A DNA stretch of 64,000 nt from Paraburkholderia aspalathi (GTDB lineage Bacteria; Pseudomonadota; Gammaproteobacteria; Burkholderiales; Burkholderiaceae), in NCBI RefSeq assembly GCF_900116445.1, contig NZ_FPBH01000017.1, forward strand, positions 1 to 64,000, in the 5' to 3' direction. A program made the position numbers and the translations under genes. Positions 35,577-44,265 of the stretch are shown piece after piece (the first letter of the stretch is position 1; the number at the start of each line of letters is the position of its first letter). The notes below the pieces were generated by a model, which did not search any database, was not told where the DNA came from, and saw only the letters and a list, made by a program, of their open reading frames with translations.

Positions 35577-36452
35577 TCAGGGCCAGCCGGCGCGGGCAAA
35601 CGAGTACGTGTGATCCGCGCCGATCACCAGATGGTCGATCAATTGTACGTCGATCAGCGCAAGGGCTTCGCGCAGCGTATGCGTCAGCCGGCAGTCGCTA
35701 GCGCTCGGCTGGACGGCGCCGGAAGGGTGATTATGCGCGACGATCAGGCTGGCCGCATTCAGGTTTAGTGCCCGCCGCACGATTTCGCGCGGATAGACGG
35801 CCATGCGCGTGAGCGTGCCTCGGGCGCTCTCCTCGCAGCGGATCAGGCGGTGGCGGGCGTCGAGAAAGAGCGACAGGAAGACTTCGTGGGGACTTCCGCC
35901 GATACGAAGGCGCAGATAGTCTTGCACGGCCTCAGGCGAGTTCATTAGCGAGCGGTCACGCATTTTATCGACCAGCGAACGCCGCGCCATTTCCATAATG
36001 GCCATCAGCTGGGTTTTTTTCGCCGGCCCGATACCGCGCAGGCCGTCGAAGTCCGAGTAAGTTGCGTCGAGCATGGCGCGTAGCGAGCCGAAGCGGTCGA
36101 GCAGGGTGCGTGCAACGTTGAACACGTCGTGGCCCGGCAGCCCCGCGCCGAGCACCAGCACGATCATTTCGGTGTCGGACAGGACGCTGGGCCCTTCCTC
36201 GATCAGCCGCTCGCGTGGCATGTCGTTCTTGTGCCATTTGCCGCGTACAAGCGGCCGGGTCAGAGGTGTGGCGCCGTCCGCGGCGGCTTTGGCAGAGCTG
36301 ACACTGGCTTCCGCTGCAGTGTGACCAGCCGCGGCGCCAGCGCGTGGCGGCGCCGGGGCGGGGGCCGCGAGTACGGCGGCGTCGGGCGCAGCGGGCTCCG
36401 GCAACGCCGCTTCCAGTGTCGCTTCGTCCATCGTGCAGGCATAGTCAGCCAT
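35577..36452 (-). CDS. radC: RadC-family JAB-domain protein
   Basis: About 291 residues. A low-complexity Ala/Pro-rich N-terminal region (about 1-65) precedes the UPF0758 helix-hairpin-helix part (LRGIGPAKKTQL) and the JAB/MPN domain with the metal motif HNHPSG and Asp (D) in SASDCRLT. The name comes from an E. coli mutation later reassigned, and the actual role in DNA repair is uncertain. I use the ATG at 36452: GGAGG lies 12 bases upstream, while the in-frame ATG at 36464 directly abuts it. It sits ahead of rpmB-rpmG as in E. coli. Confidence 0.88.
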   Translation of the reverse strand: MADYACTMDEATLEAALPEPAAPDAAVLAAPAPAPPRAGAAAGHTAAEASVSSAKAAADGATPLTRPLVRGKWHKNDMPRERLIEEGPSVLSDTEMIVLVLGAGLPGHDVFNVARTLLDRFGSLRAMLDATYSDFDGLRGIGPAKKTQLMAIMEMARRSLVDKMRDRSLMNSPEAVQDYLRLRIGGSPHEVFLSLFLDARHRLIRCEESARGTLTRMAVYPREIVRRALNLNAASLIVAHNHPSGAVQPSASDCRLTHTLREALALIDVQLIDHLVIGADHTYSFARAGWP

Positions 36453-36662
36453 ATAGATATACATCCTCCAGTTCGGATTTGTGGCGGCGCGCGGTGCGCG
36501 GCCGTGCCGCGATGCGCGCGACGGCCAAGCCGCCGCCCGCTATGTGGCTTACAATAGACGCTTTGCGCACGGCACCCCGAGGGTTTGCCACGCGCGTCAA
36601 CTGCGGCGTCAACTGCGCCCGCGGCGCACGCGTGCAGAGCGCTTCGACTGAGCGAGCATTGC

Positions 36663-37118
36663 ATGAGCATCATCGACATTTCCGAAGTGAAACCCGGTTC
36701 ACACGTCACGCTTCATTACCGGCTTTCCCTTGCCGATGGCGCCGAAGTCATCAATACGTTTACCGACAATCCGGCTACGCTGCTGCTCGGCGCGGGTCAA
36801 CTGGCGCCGCCGCTGGAAGACATTTTGCTGGGTTTGAAGGTGGGCCACCATTCGACCTTTCAGCTAACGCCGGGTCAGGCGTTCGGTCCGCGCAATCCGG
36901 AGTTGATCCAGCGGGTCTCGCTGGCCACGCTGCGCGAAAACAGCATGATCGGCGAGGATTTTTCGCCGGGTGACCTGGTCGAATTCAACGCGCCGGGTGG
37001 CGGCCGCTACGCGGGCGTCCTCAAGGAAGTTGGCGAGACGTCGGCGTTGTTCGATTTCAACCATCCGCTTGCCGGCCAGGCGCTGGCGTTTGAAGTGAAA
37101 ATCATCGGGATTCTGTAA
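36663..37118 (+). CDS. fkpB: FKBP-type peptidyl-prolyl isomerase, SlpA/FkpB type
   Basis: Cytoplasmic isomerase and chaperone, 151 residues. The FKBP core shows VTLHYRLSLADG near the start, a large insert-in-flap region with LEDILLGLKVGHHSTFQLTPGQAFGPRN, and the C-terminal VEFNAPGGGRYAGVLKEV. ATG at 36663; a longer upstream frame is basic non-family sequence. It ends two bases before ispH, as in the E. coli order fkpB-ispH. Confidence 0.92.
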   Translation: MSIIDISEVKPGSHVTLHYRLSLADGAEVINTFTDNPATLLLGAGQLAPPLEDILLGLKVGHHSTFQLTPGQAFGPRNPELIQRVSLATLRENSMIGEDFSPGDLVEFNAPGGGRYAGVLKEVGETSALFDFNHPLAGQALAFEVKIIGIL

Positions 37119-37120
37119 AC

Positions 37121-38080
37121 ATGAGCATCACGGATACGACTCTTGCCGAAACCGAGATCCTGCTGGCGCAGCCGCGTGGGTTCTGTGCCGGCGTCGATCG
37201 GGCCATTGAAATCGTAGAGCGGGCCATCAAGCTGCACGGCTCGCCGATTTACGTGCGCCACGAAATCGTCCATAACGCCTATGTCGTCGAGGATTTGCGC
37301 AAGAAGGGCGCGATCTTCATTGAGCAACTGGAAGAAGTGCCGGCCGGCAATACGGTCATTTTCAGCGCGCATGGCGTGTCGAAAGCGGTGCGTTCGGAAG
37401 CCGAGTCGCGCGGCCTGCGTGTGTACGACGCCACGTGTCCGCTCGTGACCAAGGTGCATATCGAAGTCGCGAAAATGCGCCAGGACGGCTTCGACATCGT
37501 GATGATCGGCCACAAGGGCCACCCTGAAGTCGAGGGCACGATGGGGCAGGCGGGCGAAGGCATGCATCTGGTGGAAGACATCAAAGACGTGCTGGCCTTG
37601 CAGTTGGCCGATCCCGAGCGGATCGCGTTCGTGACGCAAACCACTCTGTCGGTCGACGACGCAGCCGAGATCATCGGCGCCCTGAAGGCGAAATATCCGG
37701 CGATCCGCGAGCCGAAGAAGCAGGACATCTGCTACGCCACGCAAAACCGCCAGGACGCGGTCAAGTTCATGGCGCCGCAATGCGACGTCGTGATCGTGGT
37801 TGGCAGCCCGAATAGTTCGAACTCGAACCGGTTGCGCGAGCTGGCCGAAAAGCTTGGTGTGCCTTCCTATATGGTTGACTCGCCAGACCAGATCGATCCG
37901 GTATGGGTCGAAGGCAAGCGCCGGATCGGTGTGACGGCGGGCGCCTCGGCGCCGGAAGCGCTGGCGCAAGCGGTGATTGGCCGGTTGCGTGAGCTTGGCG
38001 TGCGCAACGTGCGCGCGCTCGACGGCATCGAGGAAAACATCGCGTTTCCGCTGCCGCGCGGGCTGGGTCTGCCTGCCTGA
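37121..38080 (+). CDS. ispH: 4-hydroxy-3-methylbut-2-enyl diphosphate reductase
   Basis: Last step of the MEP isoprenoid pathway, making IPP and DMAPP. 319 residues. The three cluster cysteines lie in RGFCAGVDRA, YDATCPLVTKVH and DICYATQNRQ; VRHEIVHN and SAHGVS carry conserved histidines. TGASAPE-like end (TAGASAPEALAQ) is typical. Directly follows fkpB. Confidence 0.97.
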   Translation: MSITDTTLAETEILLAQPRGFCAGVDRAIEIVERAIKLHGSPIYVRHEIVHNAYVVEDLRKKGAIFIEQLEEVPAGNTVIFSAHGVSKAVRSEAESRGLRVYDATCPLVTKVHIEVAKMRQDGFDIVMIGHKGHPEVEGTMGQAGEGMHLVEDIKDVLALQLADPERIAFVTQTTLSVDDAAEIIGALKAKYPAIREPKKQDICYATQNRQDAVKFMAPQCDVVIVVGSPNSSNSNRLRELAEKLGVPSYMVDSPDQIDPVWVEGKRRIGVTAGASAPEALAQAVIGRLRELGVRNVRALDGIEENIAFPLPRGLGLPA

Positions 38081-38105
38081 CAATCAGCCAACGTTTCTGA
38101 AAGGA

Positions 38106-38132
38106 AAGCGCGCCCAAGGGCGCGCTTTTTTT
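38106..38132 (+). terminator. Intrinsic terminator of fkpB-ispH
   Basis: Arms AAGCGCGCCC / GGGCGCGCTT with a 2-base loop, then five more T residues. Confidence 0.9.
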
Positions 38133-38303
38133 ACGTCCGCAGATTCGTGGGCCCGTCCAAAATAAAGTGCCAGATCAGCGTCCTGGGCCGTTTTAAGTGT
38201 TCTCCCACACAAATTCCTTTGAATTGTGATTTGGCTTTTAAACAATTTTTCGGCGATGTGGCCCCGTTTAAATCGTTTCAAACGTGTTGCCCCGATTTTT
38301 GAC

Positions 38304-38318
38304 GCACTAAAATAGTGC
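38304..38318. promoter_or_regulatory. Candidate NtrC-binding site
   Basis: GCAC-TAAAATA-GTGC, a perfect GCAC-N7-GTGC inverted repeat with an AT-only spacer, as in the NtrC consensus. It is centred about 125 bases upstream of the candidate sigma-54 -12 element, a normal enhancer distance. Confidence 0.6.
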
Positions 38319-38421
38319 GCGCGTTACGATATCAATGGAAACGTAATACTTAACGCGAACCACGGCGCAATCAGGGATCGGGCCAGATCGCTGCAACACT
38401 TGATGCCATTGGGTGCGACGA

Positions 38422-38437
38422 TGGTGCAACTGATGCA
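38422..38437 (+). promoter_or_regulatory. Candidate sigma-54 promoter of the Liv operon
   Basis: TGGTGCAACTGATGCA has the invariant GG (38423-38424) and GC (38435-38436) with the required ten bases between them. About eight of twelve consensus bases match TGGCACG-N4-TTGCA. The start near 38448 would leave a leader of about 175 bases. Confidence 0.45.
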
Positions 38438-38622
38438 CGAAAAATAGTCGCAACCCGGTTGCGCCTTTTGCGGAATTCCTCTCTCAAAATAAGGTTGCAA
38501 TGCAGGAAAACCCCACCGTTTCAACAATATTGCCCGTCGCATAATTGGAGTTACAATGCGCGCGTTCTCAAGGCCTCCGGGTCCCGAACAATAGATTTTG
38601 CAAGGCGCAGGAGACCTACTTA

Positions 38623-39822
38623 ATGCGAGTCAAGTTTGCTTACGCCGTGTCCATCGTGACCGCGGTTGCGATGTTGACCGCGTGCGGCAAAAAGCAGGAA
38701 GGCGAGGCGGGAGCAGGTGCATCGGCTGCCACGGCGGCAGCGGCACCGGCGAGTGAAGCAACTGTTGTGAAGATCGGTCATGCGGCCCCATTGACGGGCG
38801 GCATTGCGCATCTTGGCAAGGACAATGAAAACGGCGCGCGTCTGGCGGTCGAGGAAATCAATAAGCAGGGCTTGACCATCGACGGTCACAAGATCCAGTT
38901 GGAGCTCGACGCACAAGATGATGCAGCGGACCCGAAAACGGGTACGGAGGTCGCTGAAAAATTTGTCGACGATCACGTTGTCGCCGTGGTCGGCCACCTG
39001 AATTCAGGTGTCTCGATTCCGGCGTCAAAGATCTATAGCGATGCCGGGATCGTGCAGATCTCGCCGTCGTCGACAAATCCGGGGTACACGCAGCAAGGTT
39101 TCAAGACGACTTATCGGGTGGTCGCGACCGATGCCCAGCAGGGCCCGGCGCTGGCCAACTACGCGACGAAGGTGCTCGGCGCGAAACGCATCGCGATTGT
39201 CGACGACTCGACCGTATACGGTAAGGGACTGGCCGACGAGTTCGCGAAGACGGTACAGGCGAGCGGGGCGAAGATCGTCGCGCGTGAAGCCACGAATGAC
39301 AGGGCTACGGAGTTTCAGGCCGTCCTTAAAAAGATCAAGAGTGTTCAGCCGGACGTGATCATGTTCGGCGGAATGGACGCAACGGGCGGGCCGTTTGCCA
39401 AACAGGCGGCGGCGCTCGGTATCAGGGCAAAAATCCTTGGCGGCGACGGTGTGTGTACCGACAAGGTGGGTGAGCTGGCGGGAACCGCCGTGCAAAACCT
39501 GGTCTGTTCGGAGGCGGGACTCGCGCTTTCGAAAATGGACAAGGGAGCGGACTTCGAACAGAAGTACGTAGACCGCTTCCACACACCGGTGCAGATTTAC
39601 GCACCGTTCACGTATGACGCTGTGTACGTGATTGTCGATGCAATGAAGCGCGCTAATTCTATCGAGGCGCCCAAGGTGCTGGCTGCGATGCCGTCCACCG
39701 ATTACAACGGGGTAATCGGCCACATCGCGTTCGACGACAAGGGTGATTTGAAAGAGGGCGCCATTACGCTTTACGACTTCAAGGACGGCAAGAAAGCGGT
39801 TCTCGACGTCGTGAAGATGTGA
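38623..39822 (+). CDS. livK: Branched-chain amino acid ABC transporter, substrate-binding lipoprotein
   Basis: Periplasmic binding protein for leucine, isoleucine, valine or related amino acids. 399 residues from the ATG at 38623, with AGGAG upstream. The signal peptide ends in a lipobox LTAC with the lipid Cys at 21, so it is probably membrane-anchored, unlike soluble E. coli LivK. A Gly/Ala-rich linker follows. The Peripla_BP_6 fold begins at VVKIGHAAPLTGGIAHLGKDNENGARLA. Several paralogues are common in Burkholderiaceae, so exact substrate is unproven. First gene of the operon. Confidence 0.92.
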   Translation: MRVKFAYAVSIVTAVAMLTACGKKQEGEAGAGASAATAAAAPASEATVVKIGHAAPLTGGIAHLGKDNENGARLAVEEINKQGLTIDGHKIQLELDAQDDAADPKTGTEVAEKFVDDHVVAVVGHLNSGVSIPASKIYSDAGIVQISPSSTNPGYTQQGFKTTYRVVATDAQQGPALANYATKVLGAKRIAIVDDSTVYGKGLADEFAKTVQASGAKIVAREATNDRATEFQAVLKKIKSVQPDVIMFGGMDATGGPFAKQAAALGIRAKILGGDGVCTDKVGELAGTAVQNLVCSEAGLALSKMDKGADFEQKYVDRFHTPVQIYAPFTYDAVYVIVDAMKRANSIEAPKVLAAMPSTDYNGVIGHIAFDDKGDLKEGAITLYDFKDGKKAVLDVVKM

Positions 39823-39841
39823 TGACGGGACGTACAGCCTG

Positions 39842-39874
39842 ACGGCACCGAAACCACCCAACGGTGCCGTTTTT
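39842..39874 (+). terminator. Intrinsic terminator-like hairpin between livK and livH
   Basis: Arms ACGGCACCG / CGGTGCCGT followed by TTTT, about 20 bases after livK. It lies inside what is otherwise one operon, so it likely trims most transcripts to livK alone. Confidence 0.8.
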
Positions 39875-40052
39875 GCATCCGCCATCGATTCGTCCACGAC
39901 TGCATCCCAGTCGTAAGGCGAGCCGGGCAGCGGATAACCCTTACCGGTCTTTTACATCAGTACCCGCAGTGCCGTTGAGATTGGCGTACCGCATCACCGC
40001 CCACCGGCTGATGAAGAACGCGAATCCAGTCGCACGGGCTAAGGAGCATTAA

Positions 40053-41003
40053 ATGGATATCTTCATCCAGCAGGTCCTCAACGGGCTGGTGCTTGGCAGC
40101 GTTTACGCCATCATCGCACTGGGCTATACGATGGTTTACGGCATTCTGGGCATCATCAACTTCGCGCACGGCGATGTGTTGATGGTGGGCGCGATGGTTG
40201 CGCTCTCAGCCATAGGCGTGCTTCAGAACCACTTCCCCGGCCTCGGCAATGTGCCGACGCTCATCATCGCGTTGATCATCGCGGCAGTGGTTTGCTCGCT
40301 GGTCGGCTACACGATTGAGCGCGTGGCCTACCGGCCGTTGCGTAAAGCACCGCGTCTCGCCCCGCTGATCACCGCGATCGGTGTGTCGATCCTGCTGCAA
40401 ACCCTCGCGATGATGATCTGGTCGCGCAACCCGCTGCCGTTCCCGCAGCTGTTGCCTACCGACCCGATCAACGTGATCAAGGCCACCGACACGACGCCTG
40501 GCGCCGTGATCTCGATGACCGAAATCGTGATCATCGTGGTGGCGTTCCTCGTGATGGGCGGTCTGCTGCTGCTGGTCCACAAGACCAAGCTCGGCCGCGC
40601 GATGCGTGCGATCGCTGAGAACCCGGGCGTTGCCAGCCTGATGGGCGTGAACCCGAACTTCGTGATTTCGGCGACCTTCATGATCGGCTCGGCGCTGGCC
40701 GCTCTTGCCGGCGTGATGATCGCGTCCGAATACGGTAACGCACACTTCTATATGGGCTTCATCCCAGGTTTGAAGGCCTTTACCGCGGCGGTGCTGGGCG
40801 GGATCGGCAACCTCGGCGGGGCAATGGTGGGCGGCGTGCTGCTCGGCCTGATCGAACAGTTGGGGGCGGGGTATATCGGCAACCTCACGGGCGGTGTATT
40901 CGGCAGTAACTACCAGGACGTGTTCGCATTCATCGTGCTGATTATCGTGCTGGTGTTCCGTCCGTCGGGCCTGTTGGGCGAACGTGTTGCTGATCGAGCA
41001 TAA
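40053..41003 (+). CDS. livH: Branched-chain amino acid ABC transporter permease LivH
   Basis: First membrane subunit of the importer. 316 residues, about eight hydrophobic helices. It begins MDIFIQQVLNGLVLGSVYAIIALGYTMVYG, the standard LivH start, with INFAHGDVLMVGA shortly after. The coupling region is near LGRAMRAIAENPGVASLMGVN (about 187-207). AAGGAGCA precedes the ATG. 14 bases before livM. Confidence 0.96.
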   Translation: MDIFIQQVLNGLVLGSVYAIIALGYTMVYGILGIINFAHGDVLMVGAMVALSAIGVLQNHFPGLGNVPTLIIALIIAAVVCSLVGYTIERVAYRPLRKAPRLAPLITAIGVSILLQTLAMMIWSRNPLPFPQLLPTDPINVIKATDTTPGAVISMTEIVIIVVAFLVMGGLLLLVHKTKLGRAMRAIAENPGVASLMGVNPNFVISATFMIGSALAALAGVMIASEYGNAHFYMGFIPGLKAFTAAVLGGIGNLGGAMVGGVLLGLIEQLGAGYIGNLTGGVFGSNYQDVFAFIVLIIVLVFRPSGLLGERVADRA

Positions 41004-41016
41004 GGAGTAGACAGAC

Positions 41017-42186
41017 ATGACCTCAATTCAACCGATCGAGCCGTCCACGACGCTCATCCCTGAAAAGAACCTGACGAAGACGCTGACCGTCGGCATCATC
41101 ACCGCGATCTTCGTGATCGCGGCACCGATGATCATCGGCGCGGCAGGCGGCAACTACTGGGTCCGCGTGCTCGACTTCGCGATGCTGTACGTGATGCTCG
41201 CGCTGGGTCTAAACGTGGTGGTTGGCTTCGCCGGCCTGCTGGACTTGGGCTACATCGCGTTCTACGCAATCGGCGCCTACGTTGCTGCTCTCCTGAGCTC
41301 GCCGCACCTGACCTCGCAGTTCGAGTGGATCGCGCACCTGTTCCCGGGCGGCCTGCATACGCCGATCTGGATCATCGTGCCGATCGCGATGGCGCTAGCC
41401 GCGACCTTCGGCGTCCTGCTCGGCGCGCCGACGCTGCGTCTGCGTGGCGACTATCTCGCGATCGTGACCCTGGGCTTCGGGGAAATCGTGCGGATCTTCA
41501 TGAACAACCTCGACCGTCCGGTGAACATCACCAATGGTCCGAAGGGGATCACGGGGATCGATCCGGTCAACGTCGGGGGTTTCAGCCTCGCGCAAACCCA
41601 CTCGCTGTTCGGCTTGCAGTTCCCGTCTGTGTACTCGTACTACTACCTGTTCGTGTTGTGCGCGCTGTTCGTGATCTGGACCTGTACGCGTTTGCAGCAC
41701 TCGCGGATCGGCCGCGCATGGGCCGCTATTCGTGAAGACGAAATCGCCGCCAAGGCAATGGGCATCAACACCCGTAACGTGAAGCTGCTGGCTTTCGCGA
41801 TGGGCGCGTCGTTCGGCGGCCTGTCGGGCGCGATGTTCGGTTCGTTCCAGGGCTTCGTGTCGCCGGAATCGTTCACGTTCTGGGAATCGGTCGTGGTGCT
41901 GGCCTGCGTGGTGCTGGGCGGTATGGGCCACATCCCTGGCGTGATTCTCGGTGCGGTGCTGCTCGCCGTGTTCCCGGAATTCCTGCGCTCGACGATGGGT
42001 CCGCTGCAGAACGCGATCTTCGGTCATGAAATCGTCGATACCGAAGTGATCCGTCAGTTGCTGTACGGCCTCGCGATGGTCGTGATCATGCTGTACCGCT
42101 CGGAAGGCCTGTGGCCGTCGCCGAAGCACGAAGACAAGATTGCGAAACTGGCGAAGCGCAGCGGCAAGAAGCCGGTGCGTGCCTAA
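41017..42186 (+). CDS. livM: Branched-chain amino acid ABC transporter permease LivM
   Basis: Second membrane subunit, 389 residues. A hydrophilic N-terminal stretch of about 25 residues leads into the helices. GLLDLGYIAFYAIGAY, RLRGDYLAIVTLGFGEI and the coupling region SRIGRAWAAIREDEIAAKAMGIN are family features. A basic C-terminal tail ends the protein. AAGGAGT lies nine bases before the ATG. Confidence 0.96.
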   Translation: MTSIQPIEPSTTLIPEKNLTKTLTVGIITAIFVIAAPMIIGAAGGNYWVRVLDFAMLYVMLALGLNVVVGFAGLLDLGYIAFYAIGAYVAALLSSPHLTSQFEWIAHLFPGGLHTPIWIIVPIAMALAATFGVLLGAPTLRLRGDYLAIVTLGFGEIVRIFMNNLDRPVNITNGPKGITGIDPVNVGGFSLAQTHSLFGLQFPSVYSYYYLFVLCALFVIWTCTRLQHSRIGRAWAAIREDEIAAKAMGINTRNVKLLAFAMGASFGGLSGAMFGSFQGFVSPESFTFWESVVVLACVVLGGMGHIPGVILGAVLLAVFPEFLRSTMGPLQNAIFGHEIVDTEVIRQLLYGLAMVVIMLYRSEGLWPSPKHEDKIAKLAKRSGKKPVRA

Positions 42187-42201
42187 CGGACGGAGAAAAA
42201 T

Positions 42202-42975
42202 ATGAGCGATAACATTCGACTGTCCGTCAAGGGCGTGAACAAGCGCTTCGGCGGCCTGCAGGCGCTGTCCGACGTCGGCCTGCAGATCAAGTCGGGCCAG
42301 ATTTACGGCCTGATCGGCCCGAACGGCGCCGGCAAGACGACCTTCTTCAACGTGATCACGGGTCTGTACACGCCGGATTCGGGCGAGTTCAAGCTCGACG
42401 GCACGGAGTACACGCCGACCGCCGTCTATCAGGTGGCGAAGGCGGGGATTGCGCGTACGTTCCAGAACATCCGTCTGTTCGGCGGTATGACTGCGTTGGA
42501 AAACGTGATGGTCGGCCGTCATGTGCGTACCAAGCATGGTCTGATCGGCGCGGTGTTCCAGACACCGGCCGAGCGCAAGGAAGAGCGCGAGATCAAGGAA
42601 CGCGCGATCGAACTGCTGGAATACGTCGGCATTGCGCAGTACGCGGACTACACGTCGCGCAATCTGTCGTACGGTCACCAGCGCCGTCTGGAAATCGCCC
42701 GCGCGCTGGCAACGGATCCGAAGCTGCTCGCACTGGATGAACCGGCTGCCGGCATGAACGCAACGGAAAAGGTCGAGCTGACCAAGCTGCTCGACAAGAT
42801 CCGCAGCGACGGCAAGACGATTCTGCTGATCGAACACGACGTGAAACTGGTGATGGGTCTGTGCAACCAGATGACGGTGCTCGACTACGGCAAGGTGATT
42901 GCGCAAGGTCTGCCTTCAGACGTGCAGAAGGATCCGAAGGTGATCGAAGCTTATCTGGGTGCGGGGGTCCACTAA
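42202..42975 (+). CDS. livG: Branched-chain amino acid ABC transporter ATP-binding protein LivG
   Basis: 257-residue ATPase. Walker A GPNGAGKTT near residue 41, Q-loop TFQNIRLF, signature LSYGHQRRLEIARAL, Walker B LLALDEPAAGMN and the switch His in LIEHDVKLV. The LivG-specific long insert after the Q-loop is present. Stop overlaps the livF ATG (TAATG at 42973-42977). Confidence 0.96.
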   Translation: MSDNIRLSVKGVNKRFGGLQALSDVGLQIKSGQIYGLIGPNGAGKTTFFNVITGLYTPDSGEFKLDGTEYTPTAVYQVAKAGIARTFQNIRLFGGMTALENVMVGRHVRTKHGLIGAVFQTPAERKEEREIKERAIELLEYVGIAQYADYTSRNLSYGHQRRLEIARALATDPKLLALDEPAAGMNATEKVELTKLLDKIRSDGKTILLIEHDVKLVMGLCNQMTVLDYGKVIAQGLPSDVQKDPKVIEAYLGAGVH

Positions 42976-43691
42976 TGGCAACGGCAATGTTGAAAATCAA
43001 GGGCCTGCAGGTCAATTACGGCGGCATCCAGGCAGTCAAGGGTATCGATCTCGAAGTTGCGCAGGGCGAACTGGTCACGCTGATCGGCGCGAACGGCGCA
43101 GGCAAGACCACGACGATGAAGGCGATCACGGGTCTGAAGCCGTATTCGGCAGGCGATATCGAGTACATGGGTGAGTCGATCAAGGGCATCCCGGCGCACG
43201 AGCTGCTCAAGCGCGGTCTCGCGATGGTGCCGGAAGGCCGCGGGATTTTCTCGCGCATGTCGATCGTCGAGAACATGCAGATGGGTGCGTATCTGCGCAA
43301 CGACACCGACGCCATCAAGGCAGACGTCGATCGTATGTTCGGCTTTTTTCCGCGCCTGAAGGAACGTGCGACGCAATATGCGGGCACGTTGTCGGGCGGC
43401 GAACAGCAGATGCTGGCAATGGCGCGCGCGATCATCAGCAAGCCGAAGCTGTTGTTGCTGGATGAGCCGTCGATGGGTCTGTCGCCGATCATGGTCGAGA
43501 AGATCTTCGAAGTGGTGCGGGCGATCTCGGCTGAAGGCATGACGGTGCTGCTGGTCGAGCAGAACGCGCGTCTCGCGTTGCAGGCGGCGAACCGCGGCTA
43601 CGTGATGGACTCGGGCCTGGTGACGATGTCCGGTGATGCGAAGCAGATGCTGGATGATCCGAAGGTGCGGGCAGCTTATCTGGGTGAATAA
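42975..43691 (+). CDS. livF: Branched-chain amino acid ABC transporter ATP-binding protein LivF
   Basis: 238-residue ATPase paired with LivG. Walker A GANGAGKTTT, VPEGRGIFSRMSIVENM (LivF hallmark), signature LSGGEQQMLAMARA, Walker B LLLLDEPSMGLSP. The ATG overlaps the livG stop, and a longer upstream frame inside livG is a shadow. Last gene of the operon, followed by a strong terminator. Confidence 0.96.
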   Translation: MATAMLKIKGLQVNYGGIQAVKGIDLEVAQGELVTLIGANGAGKTTTMKAITGLKPYSAGDIEYMGESIKGIPAHELLKRGLAMVPEGRGIFSRMSIVENMQMGAYLRNDTDAIKADVDRMFGFFPRLKERATQYAGTLSGGEQQMLAMARAIISKPKLLLLDEPSMGLSPIMVEKIFEVVRAISAEGMTVLLVEQNARLALQAANRGYVMDSGLVTMSGDAKQMLDDPKVRAAYLGE

Positions 43692-43716
43692 CTCGGGTTA
43701 AATTTGCTGTAGACGC

Positions 43717-43757
43717 AAAAAGGCCGCATGCGCGATCGAAGCGCATGCGGCCTTTTT
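43717..43757. terminator. Bidirectional terminator between livF and the GNAT gene
   Basis: Very long perfect arms AAAAAGGCCGCATGCGC / GCGCATGCGGCCTTTTT with a 7-base loop, serving convergent livF and the GNAT gene. Confidence 0.94.
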
Positions 43758-43779
43758 CTATTCAGGCGATTGCCTGCGC

Positions 43780-44247
43780 CTAAGCCGCCGGTGTTTCCGC
43801 CAGTTCACCCAATCGTTTGCCGAGACTGATCACCGCATCCGCACGATACCCGAGCGCTTCATAGAACGTGCGCACGTCGTCCTTCGCGGAGAGCACCTGC
43901 AAGTTCAGCTTCGGGCAGCCACGTTCGGTCAGCGCGTTTTCGACATGGGCGACGAGGCGCGTGCCGATGCCGTGACGTCGCAACGATTCATCCACCGCGA
44001 GCGAATACAGCCAGCCTCGGTGCCCGTCATAACCGCCCATCACCGTGCCGACGATGCGCTCGTCGAACACCGCGACAAAGAACAGTTCGGGTTGCGTCGC
44101 CAGCTTGTTGGCGATCGACAGATGCGGATTGCGCTGTGGTCTCGTCACGTCCCGATACTCGGGGAACGCTTCCTGCCACAGCGCGACCACGGCGTCGGTG
44201 TCGCTCGCTTCGAAGCGGCGGATCGATAGCGTTGCGGTCGTCGTCAT
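43780..44247 (-). CDS. GNAT-family acetyltransferase
   Basis: 155-residue N-acetyltransferase. The acetyl-CoA site is visible as LYSLAVDESLRRHGIGTRLVAHVE (motif A, R/Q-x-x-G-x-G/A form). The end is DVRTFYEALGYR, typical of motif B. It resembles E. coli YpeA, whose substrate is not known. It starts 18 bases after the argD stop, so the pair is probably co-transcribed. Confidence 0.88.
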   Translation of the reverse strand: MTTTATLSIRRFEASDTDAVVALWQEAFPEYRDVTRPQRNPHLSIANKLATQPELFFVAVFDERIVGTVMGGYDGHRGWLYSLAVDESLRRHGIGTRLVAHVENALTERGCPKLNLQVLSAKDDVRTFYEALGYRADAVISLGKRLGELAETPAA

Positions 44248-44265
44248 ACGCGCTTTCCTGTGTGA

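Larger units (their letters stand above)
38081..38622. other. Long regulatory region upstream of the Liv operon
   Basis: 542 bases. The ispH terminator is at 38106-38132. The rest is AT-richer than its surroundings and holds the candidate NtrC box and sigma-54 promoter described separately. A 72-codon minus-strand frame at 38324-38542 has no protein character. Confidence 0.65.

Noticed and set aside
38324..38542. 72-codon minus-strand frame upstream of livK
   Set aside because: No start site and no homology pattern; overlaps the likely regulatory elements.
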